From the NCBI GenBank assembly GCA_000158135.1, contig DS999531.1:1641774-1705773 (forward strand): a stretch of DNA of 64,000 nucleotides, read 5' to 3'. Position numbers and translations under genes: made by a program. Origin of the DNA: Rhodobacteraceae bacterium KLH11. Lineage in GTDB: Bacteria > Pseudomonadota > Alphaproteobacteria > Rhodobacterales > Rhodobacteraceae. Position 1 is the first letter of the stretch. Each line of letters opens with the position of its first letter. Positions 8,105-15,603 of this stretch are shown piece after piece. The notes beneath the pieces are model-generated. The model had not been told where the DNA came from. It worked only from the letters and a program-made list of their open reading frames with translations, and ran no database searches.

Positions 8105-9022
8105 ATGAATTGGAAGAGCGAAATATCTGCCGCGCGGATCAGGATTGACGGATACGCACAGGTGACACCGGTGATGGAAAGCCGCGCATTGGGTCTGGAC
8201 TACCCGGTTGCGTTGAAGCTGGAGCATTTGCAGCATACTGGCAGTTTCAAGGCGCGCGGGGCGTTCAATACGCTGCTGAGCTCGGACGTGCCCACAGCTG
8301 GTATCGTGGCTGCATCCGGCGGCAATCACGGCGCAGCGGCGGCCTTTGCGGCGCAGGCGCTGGGCTATCGGGCCAAGATATTCGTGCCCGAACTGGCGGG
8401 GCCGTCAAAGATTGCCCTGATCAGGCAAACCGGCGCGGATCTGACCGTTGTGCCCGGTGAATATGCCAACGCGCTTTCCCGGGCGCAGGCGCATGAGGCA
8501 GAAACCGGCGCGATGCAGATTCACGCCTATGATGCCCCCGGAACAGTGGCCGGGCAAGGAACCTGTTTTGCCGAATGGGACGCTCAGGGCCTGCAAGCCG
8601 ACACTGTTCTGGTTGCCGTTGGCGGCGGCGGCCTGATCGCCGGAGCGCTGGCCTGGCTGCAGGGCGCGCGCAAGGTTGTCGCGGTCGAGCCCGAAACCTC
8701 CTGCGCGCTGAACGCTGCGTTGCAGGCGGGTGAGCCGGTGGACGTTTCAGTCTCGGGCGTTGCCGCGAATGCGTTGGGCGCGCGGCGGATCGGGTCGATT
8801 TGTTTTGAACTGGCGCAGGGGATGCCTTCGGTGCTGGTAACCGACAAGGCCATCACACAGGCGCAGCAGCTTTTGTGGCAGGCGCATCGCATTCTTGTGG
8901 AACCGGCCGGGGCAACCGCTTTGGCGGCGCTTTTGTCCGGGGCCTATCAGCCAGAGCCGGATGAACGGGTCGCCGTGCTTGTTTGTGGTGGCAATATCTC
9001 GCCGGATCCTCTGACGCGGTAA
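8105..9022 (+). CDS. Threonine/serine dehydratase-like PLP enzyme
   Basis: 305 residues. A fold-type II PLP enzyme. The PLP lysine is in TGSFKARGA (near residue 49); SGGNHGAA and the glycine-rich phosphate loop VGGGGLIAGAL are intact, as is CGGNISP at the end. The length matches catabolic serine/threonine dehydratases without the C-terminal ACT regulatory domain of biosynthetic IlvA. These enzymes deaminate serine or threonine to pyruvate or 2-oxobutyrate; related serine racemases look alike, so the exact reaction is open. Divergent from the LOG gene, with a 78-bp gap holding a small dyad (CTGTTT, CAA, AAACAG). Confidence 0.87.
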   Translation: MNWKSEISAARIRIDGYAQVTPVMESRALGLDYPVALKLEHLQHTGSFKARGAFNTLLSSDVPTAGIVAASGGNHGAAAAFAAQALGYRAKIFVPELAGPSKIALIRQTGADLTVVPGEYANALSRAQAHEAETGAMQIHAYDAPGTVAGQGTCFAEWDAQGLQADTVLVAVGGGGLIAGALAWLQGARKVVAVEPETSCALNAALQAGEPVDVSVSGVAANALGARRIGSICFELAQGMPSVLVTDKAITQAQQLLWQAHRILVEPAGATALAALLSGAYQPEPDERVAVLVCGGNISPDPLTR

Positions 9023-9034
9023 ATTTCTGACAAT

Positions 9035-9072
9035 CAGCCGCAATTTGCGCGACCCGCGTCGCATTGCGGCTG
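9035..9072. terminator. Large hairpin between the dehydratase gene and dapD
   Basis: CAGCCGCAA (9035-9043) pairs with TTGCGGCTG (9064-9072), and inside it TGCG pairs with CGCA. No run of T follows on either side, so it may be a weak terminator, or an operator since its right arm overlaps the dapD -35 region. Confidence 0.45.
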
Positions 9073-9091
9073 TTGCCTGCCTTGCTTATAC
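9064..9091 (+). promoter_or_regulatory. Probable dapD promoter
   Basis: TTGCGG and TTATAC are 16 bases apart, ending 39 bases before the dapD ATG. The -35 lies within the right arm of the hairpin at 9035-9072. Confidence 0.4.
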
Positions 9092-9130
9092 GCAAGACCA
9101 ACATGAACAGATTCAGCACGGAGTAGCCCC

Positions 9131-9958
9131 ATGTCCAACGCGCAACTGGAAGCCGCCATCGAAGCCGCCTGGGAGGCGCGCGACACCATCTCGCCCGCAA
9201 CCACCGGTGAACAACGCGACGCGATTGAGGATACGCTGAACGCGCTGGACAGCGGCGCGCTGCGCGTGGCGGAAAAGCGCGACAATGGCGATTGGCACGT
9301 GAACCAGTGGGCCAAGAAAGCGGTTCTGCTGGGTTTTCGCATCAAGGACATGGAAATTCAGTCGGGCGGCCCTCAGGGAAGTGGCTGGTGGGACAAGGTG
9401 GATAGCAAATTCGCCGGTTGGGAGGCCAGCCAATGGGGTGCTGCCGGTTTCCGGGCGGTACCGAATTGCGTGGTTCGAAAATCGGCCTATATCGCGCCGG
9501 GCGTGGTGCTGATGCCGTCTTTCGTGAACCTTGGCGCATATGTTGACGCGGGCACTATGGTCGATACATGGGCCACCGTCGGTTCCTGCGCGCAGATCGG
9601 TAAGAACGTGCACCTGTCGGGTGGCGTTGGCATTGGCGGCGTGCTGGAGCCGATGCAGGCAGGCCCGACCATTATCGAGGACAACTGCTTTATCGGGGCC
9701 CGCTCGGAAGTTGTCGAGGGTTGCATTGTCCGCGAAGGCTCGGTTCTGGGGATGGGCGTGTTCATCGGTAAATCCACCAAGATCGTGGACCGCGAGACCG
9801 GCGAAGTGACCTATGGCGAGGTGCCGCCTTATTCGGTTGTCGTTGCAGGTTCGATGCCGTCCAAGAACAACATCAGCCTCTATTGCGCGGTCATCGTGAA
9901 ACGGGTGGATGAAAAGACGCGATCCAAGACCGGGATCAACGAGTTGCTGCGGGACTGA
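9131..9958 (+). CDS. dapD: 2,3,4,5-tetrahydropyridine-2,6-dicarboxylate N-succinyltransferase
   Basis: 275 residues, the full family length. DapD transfers succinyl from succinyl-CoA to tetrahydrodipicolinate in the lysine and diaminopimelate pathway in the cytoplasm. The N-terminal helical part starts [15 protein letters not shown]; the rest is a left-handed beta helix of hexapeptide repeats (from [18 protein letters not shown] to [18 protein letters not shown] turns), with [11 protein letters not shown] and [10 protein letters not shown] typical of DapD. dapE, which removes the succinyl group two steps later, lies 3.9 kb downstream on the same strand with unrelated genes between, so the two are not one operon. 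A terminator follows. Confidence 0.97.
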   Translation: MSNAQLEAAIEAAWEARDTISPATTGEQRDAIEDTLNALDSGALRVAEKRDNGDWHVNQWAKKAVLLGFRIKDMEIQSGGPQGSGWWDKVDSKFAGWEASQWGAAGFRAVPNCVVRKSAYIAPGVVLMPSFVNLGAYVDAGTMVDTWATVGSCAQIGKNVHLSGGVGIGGVLEPMQAGPTIIEDNCFIGARSEVVEGCIVREGSVLGMGVFIGKSTKIVDRETGEVTYGEVPPYSVVVAGSMPSKNNISLYCAVIVKRVDEKTRSKTGINELLRD

Positions 9959-9983
9959 CCGAGAGCTCTGCCGTTTCAACGGG

Positions 9984-10016
9984 GGCTGCGCAACATGTGT
10001 GCGCAGCCTCTTGTTT
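9984..10016. terminator. Terminator between convergent dapD and the Rieske gene
   Basis: GGCTGCGCA and TGCGCAGCC form a perfect 9-bp stem with a 7-base loop, followed on the plus strand by TCTTGTTT. It ends at the Rieske gene stop, so it could act on both transcripts. Confidence 0.75.
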
Positions 10017-11199
10017 ATTGCGGCATCAAGTTCAGAATAGTCTGCTGAAAGAAGTCGATGGCCGCCTCGCCACCAGCCCCTTTCGCCAGCGGGCCGACTT
10101 TGAACCGGGGTGATTGAAGCGCGCGCTGCATTTTCTCGCAAACCCAGATGTCTTCTGTCTGGAAGTCGCCTGTTTCGAGGGGATGCTGCGTCCAGTGAGA
10201 GGATTTGATCAATCCTGTTTCCTTGTCGTATCCAGGGATATCGGCAGCGCGGTGTGTATAGGTTAGCCAGCCTTTCGGGGACCAGTTGCGCACCCGCAAG
10301 CGTGTTGTGCCTGCATTCACAGGCTCCATTGTCGAGATTGAAAACCCCCACGGGTTCGGTGTCAGGATCGTGGTTGGAAACAACATGTAAACGCCGCCAT
10401 AGCCCGGGATATCCGCAGCCTGCACTGTTTTCAGACCAGAGCCCCGGGCCGCGTTTTCAACAAATTGCGGGATGCGGTGCTTGACGCCTTCGCGTTCGGT
10501 CGACCACCAGACCATGTTTTGCCCGAATACTTCCCAGAGGTTCTTGTCATGGGTGGGGCCACCCAGCGTATCTTTGTGCAGATAGGCCAGATGATAGCCG
10601 TCCACCGCATTTTCATAGAAGACCTTCCAGTTGCAGTTCATTTCATAAGTAACATCGTCAGGGTTTTCCTGCATATCTGCAGAGGCCAGATCATGCGGCC
10701 AGGGAACCTGATGTAAATCCCCAAGCCAATCGTCAAAATTCTGATCTGGCTCGGGGTGGACGAAGACAAGATTGCGAAAGATGCCGACCGAGGCCCCGAA
10801 CAGGGCCGTGGTTTTCTTGTCCAGATCGGCAAAACAGGCACGTTGGGCGGGGACACCGCGCAAGGCGCCATCCAAACCGTAAACCCAGTTGTGATAGGGG
10901 CAGACAATGGTTTTGCCCGCGTTCCCGCACCCTTCAAGCAACTCAGTGCCCCGATGACGGCACTGATTGTGAAACGCGCGCAGCTCTCCTGTGTTGTTTC
11001 GGATAACGATCAGAGAACAGACCCCCGCCTTGATCACGCGGAAATCACCCGGTTCTGCAAAATCCATAGTGACGCCGGCAAAGGTCCAGCAATTGCTGAA
11101 CAGCGTATTCTGTTCGGTTTCAAACCAACTGTCTGAGACATAGGCATCGCGCGGTAGGCGTTGCCTTGGCTGATCGGGCAGGGCTGGCTGCGGGGTCAT
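10015..11199 (-). CDS. Rieske-type aromatic-ring-hydroxylating / amine oxygenase, large subunit
   Basis: 394 residues; AGGA six bases before the ATG. The Rieske [2Fe-2S] motif is C80-x-H82 and C100-x2-H103 (QCRHRGTELL; CPYHNW). The catalytic domain has NCNWKVFYENAVDGYH, with the YHLAYLH histidines expected to bind mononuclear iron. Such oxygenases take electrons from a separate reductase; none is encoded nearby. The sequence resembles single-component alpha subunits acting on aromatic acids or quaternary amines (GbcA or CntA type), and I cannot tell which. A symmetric dyad 12 bp upstream and the divergent TetR gene suggest substrate-responsive control. Confidence 0.85.
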   Translation of the reverse strand: MTPQPALPDQPRQRLPRDAYVSDSWFETEQNTLFSNCWTFAGVTMDFAEPGDFRVIKAGVCSLIVIRNNTGELRAFHNQCRHRGTELLEGCGNAGKTIVCPYHNWVYGLDGALRGVPAQRACFADLDKKTTALFGASVGIFRNLVFVHPEPDQNFDDWLGDLHQVPWPHDLASADMQENPDDVTYEMNCNWKVFYENAVDGYHLAYLHKDTLGGPTHDKNLWEVFGQNMVWWSTEREGVKHRIPQFVENAARGSGLKTVQAADIPGYGGVYMLFPTTILTPNPWGFSISTMEPVNAGTTRLRVRNWSPKGWLTYTHRAADIPGYDKETGLIKSSHWTQHPLETGDFQTEDIWVCEKMQRALQSPRFKVGPLAKGAGGEAAIDFFQQTILNLMPQ

Positions 11200-11210
11200 C
11201 TTGTGTCCTG

Positions 11211-11250
11211 ATTATTGTCAAAAGTGATAATTATCAATATTGACAATAAT
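11211..11250. promoter_or_regulatory. 40-bp symmetric operator between the Rieske gene and the TetR operon
   Basis: Outer arms ATTATTGTCAA (11211-11221) and TTGACAATAAT (11240-11250) are perfect inverted repeats. An inner palindrome TGATAATTATCA (11225-11236) has exactly the same centre, 11230.5. Read in 7-mers, TGAYAAT occurs four times in alternating direction, giving two overlapping 18-bp half sites. This is what paired binding of two TetR-type dimers would need. The gene encoding the likely ligand-responsive regulator begins 340 bp to the right. Confidence 0.7.
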
Positions 11251-11304
11251 GATATGAATGTCCAGACTGGACGTCAGGAATTTCTGTGAACACAAGATGG
11301 CGGG

Positions 11305-11580
11305 ATGTCGGTCATACAAACCCTGAAACACCAGAAATGGCTAACGCTTGTGGTTCTGGCGTTGCTATTCGCTTCGACCTTGGCTGGCCTGATGGGAGTT
11401 TGGGGGCTGTTGTTTGTTTTCTGGGCTGTGCTGGCTATACGTTCAGGGCGGGCCTTTTTGATCGAACCGCTTGACCGTTCTGAGCACCCGATCCTGTTCT
11501 GGTTGCTGACGGTTTTATGGATATCCCTTGGTCTTTTATATATTTTGGCCGACTTTTTTCCGCACCTTATGAACGGATAA
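11305..11580 (+). CDS. Small inner-membrane protein, unknown function
   Basis: 91 residues from the ATG at 11305. Two long hydrophobic stretches are seen, about residues 13-44 (possibly two helices close together) and 62-84, with charged EPLDRSEHP between. No family recognised. The stop is nine bases before the tetR start and both are downstream of the symmetric dyad, so it is likely the first gene of a two-gene operon under TetR control. A strong ribosome-binding site is missing. Confidence 0.6.
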   Translation: MSVIQTLKHQKWLTLVVLALLFASTLAGLMGVWGLLFVFWAVLAIRSGRAFLIEPLDRSEHPILFWLLTVLWISLGLLYILADFFPHLMNG

Positions 11581-11589
11581 GTAAACCCA

Positions 11590-12183
11590 ATGCCACGCCC
11601 CAGCCTGAAAGATACCCGGACCCAGCAAATTCTGGATGCGTTCATGCGGTGTGTGGCGCGGTTCGGGCTGGATGGTTCAACTCTGGCCCGAATCTCGGAA
11701 GAGGCGGGGGTCGCGCGGCCATTGCTCAGGCATTATCTGGGAAACCGGGAAGAGATGGTGCAAAAGCTGCTGGATCACGTCATGCAGGTCTTTGCAAATC
11801 GTGTGGAAGAGCTTTTTGCGGCCCTCCCGTCATCAGATCGAACGCAGGCGATGATGGAGGCGCTGTTCGGGCGCAGCGTATATTCATCCGAAAATGCTGC
11901 CGTGTTTGCCGCGCTGGTCGCGGCATCGGAAAGGTATGGCGCGTTAAGGGATCCCTTGCAGGGATTTGTGTATGATTTCGAAGCGCGCGTGGCTGCGGAG
12001 ATTGCGCATGATGCCCCGACGGCAAATACACAAGATATTAACGTGGCCGCAGCGGGGATCACGGCGATCTATTTCAATACGGATGCAATCATGCCCCTGA
12101 AACCGCGCGCAGGTTGGCGAGACACACAGCGGGCGGCGGCGCAGATGTTGTTGGACAGGCTGCATGGGGGGGCGTTGGACTGA
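11590..12183 (+). CDS. TetR/AcrR family transcriptional regulator
   Basis: 197 residues. The N-terminal helix-turn-helix covers about residues 8-55 (TRTQQILDAFMRCVARFG, then STLARISEEAGVARPLLRHYLGNREEM), matching TetR family DNA-binding domains, closest in feel to BetI-like members. The remaining 140 residues form the helical ligand and dimer domain, which cannot be assigned to a ligand. It probably represses its own operon and the divergent Rieske oxygenase through the dyad at 11211-11250, and is released by that enzyme's substrate; this is inference from position. Confidence 0.9.
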   Translation: MPRPSLKDTRTQQILDAFMRCVARFGLDGSTLARISEEAGVARPLLRHYLGNREEMVQKLLDHVMQVFANRVEELFAALPSSDRTQAMMEALFGRSVYSSENAAVFAALVAASERYGALRDPLQGFVYDFEARVAAEIAHDAPTANTQDINVAAAGITAIYFNTDAIMPLKPRAGWRDTQRAAAQMLLDRLHGGALD

Positions 12184-12220
12184 GTTGACCGTCTTCGAAG
12201 GGCAGCGTATTGCGGGCGGC

Positions 12221-12565
12221 ATGGAAAAGCAGAAAAAAACCTCGCGCCAACAGGTCTATACCTTGTTGGTTCAGATCGGCCGCAAGGATGGGGATGGCCT
12301 GCCCGAAGGGGCCACCGGGGCGGCGCTGATGTGTTTTGCCAGCGGTGTGGACGAGGCCGAGGCCGTGCGCGAAACCGTTGCCATCCTGAAACAGGCCGAT
12401 ACCGCGCCTTTGGACGTGACAGGTTATGGCACGCTGGCTGAACGCGAGGCACAGGGGCATGAGATCGAGCCCGATGAACGGGCCCTCATGCAGCGGGCGC
12501 TGGATGAGAATGCGGTGATCGTGGCGCAGATGACCTCGTTCTTCGGGGATGAAGAGACTGCCTAG
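12221..12565 (+). CDS. Hypothetical protein, 114 residues
   Basis: The start is uncertain: ATG at 12221 gives [20 protein letters not shown], while TTG at 12185 and ATG at 12164 (overlapping tetR) are in frame. The protein is soluble and acidic, with a helical C-terminal half ([25 protein letters not shown]) and no cysteine pair or known motif. It follows tetR on the same strand and overlaps the convergent receptor-like gene by four bases at the stop codons. I do not recognise the family. Confidence 0.6.
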   Translation: MEKQKKTSRQQVYTLLVQIGRKDGDGLPEGATGAALMCFASGVDEAEAVRETVAILKQADTAPLDVTGYGTLAEREAQGHEIEPDERALMQRALDENAVIVAQMTSFFGDEETA

Positions 12566-13620
12566 TTCCGCGCCCCGAACCACTTGCGATAAATCTCGTC
12601 ATATGTGCCGTCTTCGCGCAGGGACAAAAGCGCCTGATTGACATCTTCGACCAGCGGCGACCCGGTCGGGAACGCGATGCCATAGTTCTCGCGCAGGAAG
12701 ATACCACCGGTCATTGTTGCGATCCGGCGCCCTTCGTGGCTGGCAAAGTAGGACAGGATCGGGGCGTCAAATACGACCGCGTTGAGTTCCTCTTCGGTGA
12801 ATGCCGCCAGCATTTCCTGCAAGCCGGGATAGCTGACATATTCAATCTCGCGGCGGTCCAGAAAGCTGGCCGCGGTTGAATCGGCGATGGTGCCAACCTG
12901 TTTGCCATAAAGGTCATTGACCGAATTCACGTTACCGGTGATCGCATCCACGGTCATCACCGAGGTGATGCGCGCTGTGAAGACCGACACGATGAACAGC
13001 GAAGAAACCACCAGCACGACACCCAGCAGCCGGCCAAACGGAGTGCGCGGCATACGCTCTTCAAACCCGCCATTGACCACCAGATTGAGGGCCCACCAGA
13101 ACGAAGGAAACCAAGCCTCGTTCAGTTTACGATCGAAATAGGGCTGTGCGCGCCGTTCGAATCCCCACATCAACATGCCGCCGCCCAACAGGATGGCAAA
13201 GGCCAGACCGATGGCGATGAACAATTCTCGCGACAGCAGCGCATGCAGCAGCGATGGCTGGCGTGCGGCCTCTGACGGAACCATGATCTGCAACCCGGCC
13301 TCAAAGATGGGTTGGGTAAAATCCATCCGGGTTTCGCGCATGGCCGTGATCGAGATATTTGCGATCGCCAGATCGGCCGATCCGTCCTGAACGGCCCCCA
13401 GCATCTCACCAAAGCTCTCGACCCGATTGATGGAATAGTCCCAGCCCAGCGATTCGGAGAGCGCGGCCAGAAGATCCATCGAGAATCCGGTTTGCGCCCC
13501 ATCCTCGACAAAGGAAAACGGAGGGCGGGTTACTGTCGTAACCGTGAGGGTCTGTGCCTGGCTTTGCTGCGCGAGAACGGCGAAAGTCAGGCAGATCAAT
13601 GCGAAGACGATACGCTTCAT
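12562..13620 (-). CDS. Amino-acid-binding protein with an internal pore region, like bacterial ionotropic glutamate receptors
   Basis: 352 residues. A signal peptide ends near residue 22. A periplasmic type-II binding domain is split in two (about 24-116 and 226-350), with [21 protein letters not shown] in lobe one and [11 protein letters not shown] in lobe two, as in amino acid receptors. Inserted between them are a helix (133-153), an amphipathic re-entrant stretch (170-190, [18 protein letters not shown]) and a second helix (197-219, [21 protein letters not shown]). This is the GluR0 arrangement, SBP-TM1-pore-TM2-SBP. The pore loop lacks the TVGYG potassium filter. No ABC permease is next to it. 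Either an unusual channel or a tethered receptor. Confidence 0.75.
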   Translation of the reverse strand: MKRIVFALICLTFAVLAQQSQAQTLTVTTVTRPPFSFVEDGAQTGFSMDLLAALSESLGWDYSINRVESFGEMLGAVQDGSADLAIANISITAMRETRMDFTQPIFEAGLQIMVPSEAARQPSLLHALLSRELFIAIGLAFAILLGGGMLMWGFERRAQPYFDRKLNEAWFPSFWWALNLVVNGGFEERMPRTPFGRLLGVVLVVSSLFIVSVFTARITSVMTVDAITGNVNSVNDLYGKQVGTIADSTAASFLDRREIEYVSYPGLQEMLAAFTEEELNAVVFDAPILSYFASHEGRRIATMTGGIFLRENYGIAFPTGSPLVEDVNQALLSLREDGTYDEIYRKWFGARN

Positions 13621-13827
13621 GTGGAATCACCTGTTTCGCGGCCCTCTAACGCGATTCAGGACCACACGGCAAGGCAACCGCTAGGTCAACGCGTATGTTT
13701 TATAGGGGTGTCAGAATGAGAGGCTCGGGCTGTCGAGACAGGAATTTACCTGTTCGGGGTTGGCAATCGGGTCAATTCGTTGAATCTGTGCACGAACATC
13801 GGCACCCATGCAGACAAGAGGCCCATT

Positions 13828-14967
13828 ATGACTGATCCAGTAAAACTGACGGCAGATCTGATCCGTTGCCCTTCGGTCACACCCGAGGAAGGTGGCGCGC
13901 TGGTTCTGCTGCAGCGCGTGCTGGGGGAGGCCGGCTTTGAGTGCACCCGCGTGGATCGTGGTGGCGTTTGCAACCTGTTCGCCCGGTGGGGCCAAAAGGG
14001 GCACCCGCGCAGCTTTGGTTTCAACGGTCACACGGATGTGGTTCCGATCGGCGACGAAGCCGCCTGGACGATGCGACCCTTCGGGGCTGAGACGCGGGAT
14101 GGGGTGATGTATGGCCGAGGCACGACCGATATGAAATCGGGGGTGGCTGCCTTTGCTGCTGCCGCCATCGATTTTGTACGCGACACACCCCCTGACGGGG
14201 CGGTGATCCTGACGATCACCGGGGACGAGGAAGGCGACGCCCTGCATGGCACGGTTGCTCTGCTGGATCACATGGACAATGCAGACGAGCGTATGTCGGT
14301 CTGTCTGGTGGGTGAGCCGACCTGCCCGGACAAGATGGGGGAGATGATGAAGATCGGGCGGCGCGGCTCGATGACGGCGTGGTTTACCGTGGTGGGCGTG
14401 CAGGGGCACTCCGCCTATCCACACCGGGCGAAAAACCCGCTACCTGCAATGGCACGTCTGATGGATCGGCTGGCCAGCCATGAACTGGATCAGGGTTCAG
14501 ATCACTTTGATGCCTCGACACTGGCCGTGGTGACGATTGACACGGGCAACGCGGCCACGAATGTCATTCCGGCGCAGTGTGTGGGCACAGTAAACATCCG
14601 GTTCAACGATCTGCATTCCGGGGCCAGCCTCAGCGATTGGTTGCGCAAGGCGGCAGATCAGGTGGCGCAGGAATATGGCGTTGAGGTCGACACGAAAATC
14701 AAGATCTCGGGTGAAAGCTTTCTGACCCCGCCGGGTCCCCTGTCAGATCTGGTGTCGCAGGCGGTTGCCAACGAAACAGGTGTTACGCCCGAGCTTTCGA
14801 CCACCGGTGGTACTTCGGATGCCCGGTTCATCAAAAACCACTGCCCGGTGGTGGAATTTGGCCTTGTTGGGCGCACGATGCACCAGGTGGACGAATGCGT
14901 TGAGGTCGAGCAAATTCGCCAGCTCAAGGCGATCTATACCCGGATACTGACGGATTACTTCGCCTGA
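13828..14967 (+). CDS. dapE: Succinyl-diaminopimelate desuccinylase
   Basis: 379 residues from the ATG at 13828; the frame extends 16 codons upstream without family similarity. An M20 zinc peptidase that cleaves N-succinyl-LL-diaminopimelate to diaminopimelate and succinate. Features: [15 protein letters not shown], the zinc ligand motif [17 protein letters not shown], the catalytic glutamates in [17 protein letters not shown], and [11 protein letters not shown] near the C-terminus. The 207-bp gap to the divergent receptor-like gene contains a TTTATA -10-like stretch but no firm promoter. The next gene begins three bases after the stop. Confidence 0.97.
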   Translation: MTDPVKLTADLIRCPSVTPEEGGALVLLQRVLGEAGFECTRVDRGGVCNLFARWGQKGHPRSFGFNGHTDVVPIGDEAAWTMRPFGAETRDGVMYGRGTTDMKSGVAAFAAAAIDFVRDTPPDGAVILTITGDEEGDALHGTVALLDHMDNADERMSVCLVGEPTCPDKMGEMMKIGRRGSMTAWFTVVGVQGHSAYPHRAKNPLPAMARLMDRLASHELDQGSDHFDASTLAVVTIDTGNAATNVIPAQCVGTVNIRFNDLHSGASLSDWLRKAADQVAQEYGVEVDTKIKISGESFLTPPGPLSDLVSQAVANETGVTPELSTTGGTSDARFIKNHCPVVEFGLVGRTMHQVDECVEVEQIRQLKAIYTRILTDYFA

Positions 14968-14970
14968 TCC

Positions 14971-15546
14971 ATGCAACGTACATTGGTCATCATGGTGAAA
15001 GAGCCGCATCCGGGGCGGGTCAAAACACGTCTGGGTCGGGATATCGGCATGGTCGGGGCTGCGTGGTGGTTCCGGCATCAGACACGATCCCTGATCCGGC
15101 GTCTGCGCGATCCGCGCTGGCAGGTTGTTCTGGCGGTTTCACCGGATCGCGAAGGGGTGCTCAGCCGTGTCTGGCCTGCGGATCTACCGCGGGCACCGCA
15201 GGGGCGGGGCGATCTGGGTGATCGTATGGGGCGGATGTTGCGGGATGCGCCCAAGGGGCCGGTCTGTCTGATCGGCGCGGATATTCCGGGGATAACAAAG
15301 GCGCATATTGCCGGGGCGTTCAAGGCTTTGGGGCCAGCCCAGATGGTGTTCGGGCCAGCACCTGACGGCGGTTACTGGTTGGTTGGGGCGCAACGGTATG
15401 GGGCCTTGCCCAGAGGCTTGTTTTGCGATGTGCGCTGGTCGACCGAACACGCGTTGGCGGACACGCTGGCCTCGATCCCCGGTTGCAGGGTGACGTTGCT
15501 TGAGCCGTTGCGCGACGTGGATACCGTGGCTGATCTGCACGGTTGA
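14971..15546 (+). CDS. DUF2064 / TIGR04282 glycosyltransferase-like protein
   Basis: 191 residues, directly downstream of dapE (three bases), so likely cotranscribed. The N-terminus has MVKEPHPGRVKTRLGRDIG, the nucleotide-sugar pyrophosphorylase-like signature of this family, then VCLIGADIPGI (a DxD-like acidic site, here GADIP) and FGPAPDGGYWLVG. The family name comes from members near arsenosugar genes; no arsenic gene is here, so that role is not supported. Probably a cytoplasmic nucleotidyl- or glycosyltransferase of unknown substrate. Confidence 0.8.
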   Translation: MQRTLVIMVKEPHPGRVKTRLGRDIGMVGAAWWFRHQTRSLIRRLRDPRWQVVLAVSPDREGVLSRVWPADLPRAPQGRGDLGDRMGRMLRDAPKGPVCLIGADIPGITKAHIAGAFKALGPAQMVFGPAPDGGYWLVGAQRYGALPRGLFCDVRWSTEHALADTLASIPGCRVTLLEPLRDVDTVADLHG

Positions 15547-15603
15547 ACCCACCGTCGCTTTTTTGGTCATGACGCGGTCGCACGCCCGTGTTAGGCCGAA
15601 ATC

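Noticed and set aside
9113..10351. 412-residue minus-strand frame opposite dapD
   Set aside because: Overlaps dapD fully and the end of the Rieske gene; no protein-like pattern.
14971..15546. Arsenosugar biosynthesis
   Set aside because: The family name suggests it, but no ars gene or arsenic methyltransferase is in the window; the gene follows dapE.
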